Below are positions 1 through 7,105 of a stretch of DNA of 14,363 nt, one piece after another. The notes under the pieces were generated by a model, which saw nothing but the letters and a program-made list of their open reading frames with translations, did no database searches and was not told the origin of the DNA. The stretch spans positions 1 to 14,363 of the forward strand of contig JASHYS010000102.1 in NCBI GenBank assembly GCA_030042915.1, given 5' to 3'. Source of the stretch: Acidobacteriaceae bacterium (GTDB lineage: Bacteria; Acidobacteriota; Terriglobia; Terriglobales; Acidobacteriaceae). A program made the translations under genes and the position numbers. The number at the start of each line of letters is the position of its first letter. The first letter of the stretch is position 1.

Positions 1-1
1 T

Positions 2-169
2 GGGCCGGTTCACGCGCGCAAGTTTGCCGCGCGTCTCGAGGAGTTTCATGAACCGTTTTTCTATGACGAGGTGATCGAGGGCGGACATTCAGAAGCAGCG
101 GATAGAAAGCAGGAAGCGAGGACCGATGCCGAGTCTTTCACCTATCTGATGATGAAGTTGATGGATTGA
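2..169 (+). CDS. Prolyl oligopeptidase (S9) family peptidase, C-terminal end (partial)
   Basis: Only the last 55 codons are in the window; the reading frame is open from base 2 to the TGA at 167-169. The fragment begins GPVHARKF and continues with YDEVIEGGHS, ending in TYLMMKLMD. This matches the end of the alpha/beta-hydrolase domain of S9 prolyl oligopeptidases, where a GPVHARK-type segment follows the catalytic Asp and the His of a GGH motif completes the Ser-Asp-His triad. The likely catalytic His is therefore present. The Ser, the Asp and the beta-propeller lie outside the window, so substrate and localisation cannot be judged. The gene converges on the receptor gene at 404-3979, with a shared hairpin between them. 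Family assignment is fairly sure for such a short piece; subfamily is not assigned. Confidence 0.75.
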   Translation, partial: GPVHARKFAARLEEFHEPFFYDEVIEGGHSEAADRKQEARTDAESFTYLMMKLMD

Positions 170-352
170 ACTGATATTGGACCTCCAAAAGCCTCAAGGG
201 CAGCGTTCCCAAGACGACCCGGCGCAGTCGCCCAAGGCGACTGAGATCATCGAGTGCCGCCTGACCAAGGAACCTAACCGGGACGTTCGAAGGTGCTCTG
301 ATTGGCAGTTTAGGTGCCTGGTGGGGCTCCTCAGCCGGGCGTCGATACCAAA

Positions 353-382
353 CTGGCCGGAAACTGAAGCGTATCCGGCCAG
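353..382 (-). terminator. Hairpin terminator between convergent genes
   Basis: CTGGCCGGA (353-361) and TCCGGCCAG (374-382) form a perfect 9-bp stem with a 12-nt loop, 22 nt past the stop codon of the receptor gene. Read on the minus strand the stem is followed by TTTGG, a short U-tract, which favours termination of the receptor transcript. On the plus strand it is followed by CGAGCTCTTATT, so it may also serve the upstream peptidase gene. The U-tract is weak, so strict Rho-independence is not certain. Confidence 0.6.
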
Positions 383-403
383 CGAGCTCTTATTGCTGTG
401 TCC

Positions 404-3400
404 TTAGAAGGTGAGCCGTCCTCCCACCTGCATGATGCGCGGGCTGGCGGCGCCGGTGATCACGCCGAAGGTCGACGAAGACGGCGCCGCGCCGGCTGTA
501 TTCGGCGGACCACTTGAAGCTGGCCCGTTGAGGCTCACCAGGTTGAACGCGTTGGTGGCTTCGCCACGAATCTGGAAGACGATTCCGCGCTCGAAGTGAA
601 AGTCACGAAAAAGTCCCAGGTCCACGTCGCGATAGCCCGGGTTGCGCATGTAATTACGCGGCTCGTTGCCGTCGGCGCCGCCAGGGCCGATGCCGCCGGC
701 TACGCCTGGGCCGTTGGCAACGAAGGCTGCTGTGTTGAACCACTCCTGTGTCACGCCAACCGTTCCGGGTGCGCAGATACGGCAACGGTGCGGGCTCAGG
801 AGCGGGGTCGTTCCGGCCACCAGGTCAGGACGGTTGGAGTTTTGCGTATCGTCATTCTTATCGGAACCGGTAGTGGCAAAGAACGGCGTGCCGCTCTGGA
901 TATAGTAGATCGGCGAGATCGTCCAGCCGTTCACCACGTTCTTTACAACGGCATTCTCGCCCTTGAAGTAGTCGATGTTCCAGCGGCCCGAGATCACGGC
1001 CACGTGGCGCTGGTCATCGTTCATCGGTCCTCGCTCTTCCCACAGGTTGTCCCAGTCCTGAGCGGTTCCCAGGCCGTCAGCCGACTCGTTGGAACTCTGG
1101 AAGGCCTTGCTGAACACGTAGAATCCGTTGAGCATCAGGTTGTGAGTCAGCGGCCGGCTCGCCGAAATCTGCAGCGAGTGATAAGAGGCCGTCTGGTTCG
1201 ACGTGAGATAAATGTTCTGGCCGAGAACGCCCGTGCCCGTCGAGTTTTCGTCGTAGGGGCGGCGCGAGTCTTCAGAGCCGGCCTTGCCGCTAACCGTCGT
1301 GTTTGCTCCCGCCGCATAGGGACCGTAGTTATCGTCGACCATCATGGGAACATGGTGCGACAGGGTCCCCACATACGCCGCCGTCACCGTCACGTGTTGT
1401 GGCAACTCGCGCTGTATGGAAAAGTTGATCTGGTAGATATACGGCCACTGTACGTTCTGCGCAATGGTCTCGATATTGGCTTCGGGCAGCCAACGCGGGT
1501 TCTTGGGAGTGTAGGTGTATGGGAACGGATCTCCGTTGGGAAACCCGGACGGATTTCCGTTCACCAGCGTAGGCGCGTAGACGTTGGTAAACGAGTTGAT
1601 GTTGATGTTGGTCTGCCTGACCGCGAACGGCTGGGCATTGCCCGGCTGGTTCCATTCGTTGCCGGCCAGGGCGCCGAAGAAGACGCCTGCTCCAGCGCGG
1701 ACCGAAGTCTTTCCATCTCCAAACGGATCCCATGCAAAACCCACGCGCGGCGAGATATGATGCAGCTTCACATTGACGATGCCCCGTGGCACGCCAGGGT
1801 CTCCGGGGAAGAACATGCCCGGAGGCGCCGTGGGAGTGATGGTCGATGCCGTGCCGGTAACCGAAGGGTTCGCGGTGAGTGCTGCTTCGCTGTTGATAAA
1901 TGTCGCCGTCAAGTTCGACGACTCCACGGGCGGCGTGTCAATATCCCACCGTACCCCCACGTTGGCCGTGAAGCGCGGCGTAATGCGGTAATCGTCCTGC
2001 ACGAACAGGGATGTATGCCATGCGCTCATCAGCGTATGGTACGGAGCATCCTGTTCCAATGTATTCACCATGCCGGTCACAAAGTCCGACATCGCATTTC
2101 CCGTGGTCGTAGGAGCCGACGAGGAAAAGGCGAATTGGCCGTAGTTGTATAGGTTGCCGGAGAACATCCCTTTGTCGAGCGCCAGCTCAGCACCGTAGAA
2201 CAGGGTGTGCTTGCCCTTGGTCATGCTCACCATGTCGCGGATGGAATAGAAATCCGACGTCGTTACCGGTCCGGCCAGCGATACTCCCGCCGTGAAATCC
2301 CCGGAAACGGAGATGTTGGGCAGCGTCGGGGGCCCTTGAAGTGTATAGTCCGACCCAAGCTGGCCGATGCTGATCGCAGGCAGGTTCACGCGCCCTCCTG
2401 CCGCCCGTGCGAAGCTGAGCCACGCCTGATTCGCAGTTGAGACACTGAACGTGTGCACGTCGCTCACGTCTGCATTCTGCTGCGTGGTGTACGACTGGTT
2501 AATGGTCCAGGGGAAGTTCCCGCCTCCAAACCCGTTTTGCAGGGTGCGAATCCAGAAATAGGTCGTCGAGAGATGGTCTTTGTCGCTCAGCACTTCGTCG
2601 TATTTGCCCAGGAGCTCGTTATCTGTCGTCGGGCCTGTGAAGTATCCTGTCCAATCCACAATAGCGCCCACGCTATTGGCGGTGTTGGGCAATGGAATGC
2701 AAGCTGGTGCGCACTTGGAGTTGATGGCCTGCATGATTGTCGCTGCGGTCGGATCGAGCAGGCTGGTGGGAACGCAATTGGGCGCGGCCGTCTGGCAATT
2801 GGGAGAACTATTGGTTCCATCTACCTGCGTCTTGGTGCCAGGCATATTAACGTTAAAAGGAGCACCGCCGTTGTAGGCTACGCCCGGAGTCGAGGGGTTC
2901 GCGAGATCTTTCGTAAAGTCGCCTTCGGCCTCCTCGACCGTAGGCACCCTGCCGCCGCTTTCATACGCTCCCACCACCTGCCTCAGGCCCCCATAGCTGA
3001 AGAAGAAAAATGCCTTGTCTTTCTTGATGGGTCCGCCAACCACGCCGCCGAACTGGTTGCGGTGATATGGCGCATTGATAAAGTGACCTGCCGCGTTCTT
3101 GGGCGCGTTCCACGGGTAGGCGTTGAAGTCGGTGTTGCGGTTGAATTCGAACAGGGAACCGTGAAATTGATTCGTTCCCGATTTGCTCACTGCCGTGATC
3201 ACCGCGCTCGAATAGCGGCCGTACTGGGCTGAAAAGTCGCTCGTCTCCACGCGGAACTCTTCTAGCGCGTCGGGGTTGGGCAACTGCTGTCCGTAATTGC
3301 GGATAAGGGTCATATTGAGGCCGCCATCGAGATAAAAGCTGACCTCGGGATTGCCGCCGTCAATGGACCCATTGATCTGCACGTCGGCCGAAGGCAGGCC

Positions 3401-3979
3401 GATGGTGAAATTGGGTGTCCCTGACGGGTCGCTCTGCTGGCTGTAGCTGTTGGCTTGTACGCCGGGTGTCAGCGAAAGCTCAGAGTATGCGTTGCGGTTC
3501 ACTAGCGGCAGGCCGATGATCTCGGCCGGCGAAATGGTTCTTCCCAGCTCCGCGTCCGTGGTATCCACCAGCGGTGGGGCCTCGTTCACTGTGATGGTCT
3601 GGCTTTGCGCGCCCACTGCCAGCACAATATCGAGTGTTAAGGTCCGGTCGACGGTGAGCACGATGCCCCGCTGCACATACTTCTTGAATCCCGAAGCGCT
3701 CACTTCAACGGTATACGTGCCGACAGGAAGGTATTCGACGCGGTACTCGCCGTAAGCGTTGGCGGGCGCCGAGCGGGTGAATCCGGTGTCGGTGTTGGTG
3801 GCCGTGACCGTGGCTGTGGTCACCAGCGCGCCCTGCGCGTCTTTCACCGTTCCCGCAATGGTTCCAGTAATTTGCTGGCTCAGGGCGATCCGTGTTCCGC
3901 AGAAGACGAGCACGAGCACTGCGAACAATCGCATGCCCACGCCTGCGGGCAGATACTTTTCCAGCTGCCTTGTCGTCAT
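404..3979 (-). CDS. Oar-type TonB-dependent outer-membrane receptor with carboxypeptidase-regulatory-like N-terminal domain
   Basis: Predicted energised outer-membrane transporter of 1191 aa. Residues 1 to about 34 form a Sec signal peptide (hydrophobic FAVLVLVFCG, then ALSQQ). Residues 36-120 form a CarboxypepD_reg beta-sandwich (GTIAGTVKDAQGALV, then GTYTVEVSASGFKKY). A plug domain follows at about 140-290 (LDGGLNMT, EEFRVETSDFSAQYGRYSS) and then a long beta-barrel (HRNQFGGVVGGPI, ISPRVGFAWDPFG). The chain ends GGRLTF; a terminal Phe is the usual BAM-recognition signature. An in-frame ATG at 4114 would add 45 residues, but the ATG at 3979 is preferred: AGGAGG lies 6 nt upstream, the signal peptide follows directly, and the predicted promoter places the transcription start at about 4111, inside the longer version. 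This architecture is greatly expanded in Acidobacteriota; the substrate cannot be read from sequence. The neighbouring glycosidases suggest an oligosaccharide (inference). No SusD partner is present. Confidence 0.93.
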   Translation of the reverse strand: MTTRQLEKYLPAGVGMRLFAVLVLVFCGTRIALSQQITGTIAGTVKDAQGALVTTATVTATNTDTGFTRSAPANAYGEYRVEYLPVGTYTVEVSASGFKKYVQRGIVLTVDRTLTLDIVLAVGAQSQTITVNEAPPLVDTTDAELGRTISPAEIIGLPLVNRNAYSELSLTPGVQANSYSQQSDPSGTPNFTIGLPSADVQINGSIDGGNPEVSFYLDGGLNMTLIRNYGQQLPNPDALEEFRVETSDFSAQYGRYSSAVITAVSKSGTNQFHGSLFEFNRNTDFNAYPWNAPKNAAGHFINAPYHRNQFGGVVGGPIKKDKAFFFFSYGGLRQVVGAYESGGRVPTVEEAEGDFTKDLANPSTPGVAYNGGAPFNVNMPGTKTQVDGTNSSPNCQTAAPNCVPTSLLDPTAATIMQAINSKCAPACIPLPNTANSVGAIVDWTGYFTGPTTDNELLGKYDEVLSDKDHLSTTYFWIRTLQNGFGGGNFPWTINQSYTTQQNADVSDVHTFSVSTANQAWLSFARAAGGRVNLPAISIGQLGSDYTLQGPPTLPNISVSGDFTAGVSLAGPVTTSDFYSIRDMVSMTKGKHTLFYGAELALDKGMFSGNLYNYGQFAFSSSAPTTTGNAMSDFVTGMVNTLEQDAPYHTLMSAWHTSLFVQDDYRITPRFTANVGVRWDIDTPPVESSNLTATFINSEAALTANPSVTGTASTITPTAPPGMFFPGDPGVPRGIVNVKLHHISPRVGFAWDPFGDGKTSVRAGAGVFFGALAGNEWNQPGNAQPFAVRQTNININSFTNVYAPTLVNGNPSGFPNGDPFPYTYTPKNPRWLPEANIETIAQNVQWPYIYQINFSIQRELPQHVTVTAAYVGTLSHHVPMMVDDNYGPYAAGANTTVSGKAGSEDSRRPYDENSTGTGVLGQNIYLTSNQTASYHSLQISASRPLTHNLMLNGFYVFSKAFQSSNESADGLGTAQDWDNLWEERGPMNDDQRHVAVISGRWNIDYFKGENAVVKNVVNGWTISPIYYIQSGTPFFATTGSDKNDDTQNSNRPDLVAGTTPLLSPHRCRICAPGTVGVTQEWFNTAAFVANGPGVAGGIGPGGADGNEPRNYMRNPGYRDVDLGLFRDFHFERGIVFQIRGEATNAFNLVSLNGPASSGPPNTAGAAPSSSTFGVITGAASPRIMQVGGRLTF

Positions 3980-3984
3980 AACCG

Positions 3985-3991
3985 TCCTCCT
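3985..3991 (-). promoter_or_regulatory. Shine-Dalgarno deciding the receptor start
   Basis: On the minus strand these bases read AGGAGGA, with the core AGGAGG at 3991-3986, six nt before the ATG at 3979-3977. It is the strongest ribosome-binding site seen in the window. It argues against the upstream in-frame ATG at 4114, which would add an Arg-rich, non-signal-like stretch. Confidence 0.8.
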
Positions 3992-4117
3992 GAAGGTTGA
4001 CCTGATCTGGTTAACGACCGCACTTTTTTCTGAACAGCAGGCGGCCAGTTGCGAGCGCCGCAGCTCGTGAATGGAACCTCTGAGAGCCCGTCGGAACACA
4101 ATTCTGCGGTCCATGGA

Positions 4118-4148
4118 GTTGTACCAAATGAAATTCCGGGGTTGGCAA
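4118..4148 (-). promoter_or_regulatory. Predicted sigma-70-type promoter of the receptor gene
   Basis: On the minus strand a -35-like TTGCCA (4148-4143) is separated by 19 nt from a -10-like TACAAC (4123-4118). The spacing is at the long end and the -10 is weak, which suits an activated promoter. The -35 falls inside the shared 26-bp repeat. The same pair (TTGCCA, then TACAGT after 18 nt) occurs upstream of the GH2 gene, which is the main reason to believe it. Confidence 0.45.
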
Positions 4149-4167
4149 GTGACTCACCGTTTGGCCC
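4142..4167 (-). promoter_or_regulatory. 26-bp operator-like repeat, copy A (receptor promoter)
   Basis: Identical over 26 bp to 6970-6995 upstream of the GH2 gene; the flanks differ immediately on both sides. Inside it, GGCAAGTGACTCACC (4144-4158) is an imperfect dyad centred on 4151 with a perfect AGT-G-ACT core and matching GG/CC ends, as expected for a dimeric regulator. Next to it is CGTTTGGC (4158-4165). The left end overlaps the predicted -35 of the receptor promoter. The regulator is not identified by sequence. Confidence 0.75.
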
Positions 4168-4219
4168 ATGGCATAAGAGATAAGTGCCGAAGAATCTGTT
4201 GATTGCATTGTCCATTTCG

Positions 4220-4233
4220 CTTGTGCCAAACGT
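4220..4233 (-). promoter_or_regulatory. Distal 14-bp conserved element, copy A
   Basis: Plus strand CTTGTGCCAAACGT. It matches 7048-7061 at 13 of 14 bases, and in both places begins exactly 53 bases after the last base of the 26-bp repeat. It holds GCCAAACG (4225-4232), the reverse complement of the CGTTTGGC in the 26-mer. It lies at about -109 to -122 relative to the predicted start, a typical place for a distal operator or activator site. Confidence 0.6.
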
Positions 4234-4337
4234 GCCAGAGGCCACCGCAACCGAGCGCGTAGGCGGTGCCTTTGCAGCCGGTCTATCTCTTCCGGCATGC
4301 CCTTGCCGCTGATGCGAAGCCAATTTGCTCGCCATGG

Positions 4338-6872
4338 TTACACCATGAGCCTGGCGGCGGGCAGCCCATCCACGGTTGCCTCGACAGTGCAACGCCCACT
4401 TGCATCGAGCGAAATCTCTGCGCGGCCATTCGCCAGTTGCAGCTCGCGCGACGCCCGCGTGGTTCCCATGTTGTCGATGAGACGCCCTGCCCCGGCGAGA
4501 GAGAAACGGACAAAATCCCGTCCGTCCAGGCAGAGCACTCCCTGGGCGTCGAGGAGCTTTGCTTCGATCGTGATCCGGCCGGCGGTGTGCTCTTTTTTGA
4601 GCAGTTGCAGCACGACGGGCTTGCCCCACGGTTGGGTTTGATAAGTAAAGTTGATCTCGTCGCTAACTGTGACGCTTCCCTTATGCGCCTCCACGCGCAG
4701 GTGGTTGGGCCCGGCAATGAACGCCGCGTCCCAACGCAGGCCCGCCGCCGGAAAATTCTGGCTATCACGGCCTCGCGTCCCCTGCGAGATGCCGTTCAGA
4801 AACAGTTCTGCACGGTCGCAGTTGGAGTACACATGAACCTTGCGCAATTGCCCCGGTTTTCCCCAGCGAACCGGCCAGTTATGGCCATAGATATGCACCA
4901 TTGGCTTCTCTGACCAGTAAGACTGAAAGACGTAGTAGGACTCCTTGCGCGTGAGGTCCCGCTCTACGACGCCCTTTTGATTCACGTGCGGTATTCCATT
5001 GTCGCCGCGCAAAGGAGAGGCAAAGTCCTTGAAAACCCATTGCGCCGACCCGGAAAGCCAATCAAGCTTCTCCTGGGTTTTCAGGTGCCAGTCGAACAGA
5101 TTGCAGGCGTAGGTCTCTGACCAGTCGCCGATGCTGGAGACCCGGGGATCGCCGCCAGCCTTGATGTAGGCCAAGCCGCGCTCGTCGGTGCCCAAGCCTA
5201 CAGGTATCTGGCTCATGACCGTGTCGGGATCTTCCGCGTGGCGTCCCGCGTGACTGTCTGCGCCCCATTCAATATGGATGAAGCGCGAGACGCGGTTGCG
5301 TTGTTCCATCAGACTCTGCTCGTACTCGCGATAGCTGCCCCGGTACCAACCGGCCCAGATCGATGGTGAATAGACTTCGGGAATATCGCGGGCGAAGTCA
5401 CAGCGGCGAAGAGCCGTCAAACGCGAGTCGTCGAGACGATGCGCGAGGTCGCGCATCCTGGCCATGAACGAGCGAATGGAGTCTTCATCCATGCTCGGAA
5501 ACTCGCCGGGCCAGTCGTCCTCGTTTCCGAGGCCCCAGAAAACGATCGAGGGGTGGTTGTAGTGTTGTTCGATCATGTGGGTGAGCATATCGGCGGCGTT
5601 TTGCTGGAAGGCCTCGCCGCCGACTCCGGCACGGCACCAGGGCAACTCCTCCCAGACCATGAGGCCGAGCTCGTCGCAGAGATCGAGAACCAGCCGGTCC
5701 TGCTGGTAGTGAGCGAGCCGCACGAAGTTGGCTCCCATCTCGTGAATCATGTGCATCTCTTCGCGCGTGCGGTCGTCGCTCATCGCCGCAGCCACTCCCG
5801 CGTGATCCTGGTGCCGCTGGGTACCCCGCAGCAGCACACGTTGTCCATTGAGCTTGAAGACTCCGTGTTCAACGAACTCGATGTGGCGAATGCCGAAACG
5901 CTGCTCGACCTGCACCTCTCCGTCTGGAGTTGAAAGCGTGACCTGACATCGATAGAGACTGGGCGATGCGGGCGACCATAGATCCGGCGCCGACACCTGG
6001 AATTGAGCGAGTGATGCAAACCCTTCCCACGCCGGCAACTTTTGGTAGGACTGATGAATCGTGCGGCCACCCGGGCTGCTGATTTCGACAGCGACCGCGC
6101 ACGCTGCGTGCTGCACCGAAGGATTGTAGAGGCGAGCTTTGACCGAGACCTGCGCCACGCCATGGGGGTGGACTACCGGCAGAATATGCACGGAATCGAG
6201 CGAGACCGCGGGGAGATAGATCAGATTCACGTGCCGGTAGAGCCCGCCGTAGAGACAGAAATCGCTCAACTCCGAAGGAATGCGGTCGTAGTCGGGAGTG
6301 TTATCGCAGAGCACCACCACCGGGACCCCCGCGAAGTGCTCGTCAGGGTTGAATTGCGCCAGAGCATCCGTGATATCGAAAGCAAACTCGTCGTAACCAC
6401 CGATGTGCGTTCCCACCCGTGTGGATCCGATCCACAGCGTCGTGGTTTGGCCGGCGCCCTGAAAGTGCAGAATGGTTCGCCCGTTGGCGTACGGGTTGCG
6501 TAGCGAAAGGCGCCGTCGATACCATCCATGGCCGCGAGCATAGGGCTTGTCGGGATCGCACGAGTCCATCGCGTTGAAGCAATGCGGCAGCGTGATCGGT
6601 TCCCATTCGCTCTCTCGGCTTTGCTCCCATGCCTCGCCGACTTCATTGATGAGGGCGGAATGAAACTGCCAGTCGCCATCCAGGCGGAAGACTCGCTGGT
6701 CGGCCTCTCCCTGGGTTGCCGCGGTTCCGTTAAGCGCAGAAGCGGACTCAATGGAACGGGAGAACATGAAACTGGCAGCGGAAATGGTTGCTGCCTGCAG
6801 GAATTGCCTTCGCGCAGGATTAAACAAAGAGAACCTCACTTGGCGCCACCGCTTGCGCTCTTCCTCGCCCAC
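4338..6872 (-). CDS. Tat-exported glycoside hydrolase family 2 enzyme (beta-galactosidase-like)
   Basis: Predicted retaining exo-glycosidase of 844 aa. The N-terminus has a twin-arginine signal (ARRQFLQAATISAASF, residues 20-35, then a SASA-type cleavage region), implying periplasmic export after folding. A GH2 sugar-binding jelly-roll spans about 63-217 (LDGDWQF, WYRR), an Ig-like domain about 224-330, and a TIM barrel about 331-620 with the family motif LLRGTQRHQD. The expected acid/base Glu is E451 in GLGNE and the nucleophile E535 in FIHIEWG. C-terminal segments resemble DUF4982 (about 666-745) and the GH2 C-terminal domain 5 (about 765-844), a layout common in beta-galactosidases. A beta-mannosidase or beta-glucuronidase role is not excluded. 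The GTG at 6872 gives the longest form. A TTG at 6827 has a better ribosome site (AGTGAGG, 6 nt away) and keeps the Tat motif, so the start is uncertain. Upstream are a shared operator and the divergent regulator gene. Confidence 0.93.
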   Translation of the reverse strand: MGEEERKRWRQVRFSLFNPARRQFLQAATISAASFMFSRSIESASALNGTAATQGEADQRVFRLDGDWQFHSALINEVGEAWEQSRESEWEPITLPHCFNAMDSCDPDKPYARGHGWYRRRLSLRNPYANGRTILHFQGAGQTTTLWIGSTRVGTHIGGYDEFAFDITDALAQFNPDEHFAGVPVVVLCDNTPDYDRIPSELSDFCLYGGLYRHVNLIYLPAVSLDSVHILPVVHPHGVAQVSVKARLYNPSVQHAACAVAVEISSPGGRTIHQSYQKLPAWEGFASLAQFQVSAPDLWSPASPSLYRCQVTLSTPDGEVQVEQRFGIRHIEFVEHGVFKLNGQRVLLRGTQRHQDHAGVAAAMSDDRTREEMHMIHEMGANFVRLAHYQQDRLVLDLCDELGLMVWEELPWCRAGVGGEAFQQNAADMLTHMIEQHYNHPSIVFWGLGNEDDWPGEFPSMDEDSIRSFMARMRDLAHRLDDSRLTALRRCDFARDIPEVYSPSIWAGWYRGSYREYEQSLMEQRNRVSRFIHIEWGADSHAGRHAEDPDTVMSQIPVGLGTDERGLAYIKAGGDPRVSSIGDWSETYACNLFDWHLKTQEKLDWLSGSAQWVFKDFASPLRGDNGIPHVNQKGVVERDLTRKESYYVFQSYWSEKPMVHIYGHNWPVRWGKPGQLRKVHVYSNCDRAELFLNGISQGTRGRDSQNFPAAGLRWDAAFIAGPNHLRVEAHKGSVTVSDEINFTYQTQPWGKPVVLQLLKKEHTAGRITIEAKLLDAQGVLCLDGRDFVRFSLAGAGRLIDNMGTTRASRELQLANGRAEISLDASGRCTVEATVDGLPAARLMV

Positions 6873-6893
6873 GCGAGCGTTCTGACGGCTGAT

Positions 6894-6913
6894 CTCGGCC
6901 CTCAGGGGCCAAG
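6894..6913 (-). promoter_or_regulatory. Hairpin in the GH2 mRNA leader
   Basis: The minus-strand RNA reads CUUGGCCC-CUGA-GGGCCGAG, an 8-bp stem (one G-U pair) closed by a four-base loop. It lies between the predicted transcription start (about 6940) and the GTG at 6872. There is no U-tract, so it is not a terminator. It could affect leader stability or ribosome access; no known riboswitch is recognised. Confidence 0.4.
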
Positions 6914-6946
6914 CTCGCCCGACGTTGCATTCGTCCGCGTTAGCGG

Positions 6947-6976
6947 ACTGTAAAGGGGAGTTTTTCCCCTTGGCAA
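6947..6976 (-). promoter_or_regulatory. Predicted sigma-70-type promoter of the GH2 gene
   Basis: On the minus strand, -35-like TTGCCA (6976-6971) and -10-like TACAGT (6952-6947) are 18 nt apart. The -35 is the end of the 26-bp repeat. The spacer consists largely of a perfect inverted repeat, AGGGGA (6954-6959) and TCCCCT (6965-6970) on the plus strand, which itself could be a protein site. The arrangement parallels the receptor promoter. Confidence 0.5.
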
Positions 6977-6995
6977 GTGACTCACCGTTTGGCCC
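6970..6995 (-). promoter_or_regulatory. 26-bp operator-like repeat, copy B (GH2/regulator divergent region)
   Basis: Perfect 26-bp match to 4142-4167. The dyad GGCAAGTGACTCACC is at 6972-6986 (centre 6979) and CGTTTGGC at 6986-6993. It overlaps the predicted GH2 -35 and lies in the spacer shared with the divergent regulator gene, so one bound protein could affect both transcripts. Confidence 0.75.
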
Positions 6996-7047
6996 CGTGC
7001 GAAGCTGCGATCCCGTTTTAAATGTTCGTGTTAGCTATGGCGTTGGC

Positions 7048-7061
7048 CTTGTGTCAAACGT
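7048..7061 (-). promoter_or_regulatory. Distal 14-bp conserved element, copy B
   Basis: Plus strand CTTGTGTCAAACGT, 13 of 14 bases identical to copy A and at the same 52-bp gap from the 26-mer. It holds GTCAAACG, one mismatch from the inverted octamer. Its conservation as a non-coding site in copy A suggests 7048-7061 is also non-coding, supporting the ATG at 7106 as the start of the regulator gene. Confidence 0.6.
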
Positions 7062-7105
7062 TCTTGCATGAGGCTGCAAACCGCGAGTATGATGCGGAAA
7101 CACCG

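Larger units (their letters stand above)
3980..4337. other. 358-bp intergenic region between GH2 and receptor genes
   Basis: No convincing gene is seen on either strand. Reading frames crossing it run into the neighbouring genes out of frame and have no family resemblance. It contains, in minus-strand transcription order, a 14-bp conserved element (4220-4233), a 26-bp repeat/operator (4142-4167), a predicted promoter (4148-4118) and a leader of about 130 nt ending in the AGGAGG site. No clear terminator for the GH2 gene is visible near its stop at 4338, so some read-through into the receptor gene is possible. Confidence 0.7.

Noticed and set aside
177..407. Plus-strand frame of 76 codons between the peptidase and receptor genes
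   Set aside because: It starts with TTG without a ribosome site, has no recognisable domain, and runs through the hairpin at 353-382 into the end of the receptor gene.
596..2152. Long plus-strand frame (518 codons) antisense to the receptor gene
   Set aside because: It is an Arg/Val/His-rich shadow of a GC-rich gene; the minus-strand frame has clear receptor motifs throughout.
4150..4156. TGACTCA inside the 26-mer, identical to the eukaryotic AP-1 consensus
   Set aside because: Coincidence in a bacterial context; the larger GGNNAGTNACTNNCC dyad explains the symmetry.
4220..4240. Possible sigma-54 promoter (GTTTGGCAC on the minus strand)
   Set aside because: The -24-like TGGCAC is not followed by the required GC at -12 spacing, and no sigma-54 activator gene is present.
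3976..4629. Minus-strand frame of 217 codons spanning the GH2 end and the intergenic operator region
   Set aside because: It overlaps the GH2 and receptor genes out of frame, has low-complexity Arg/Ala composition and no family resemblance, and covers the operator and promoter.
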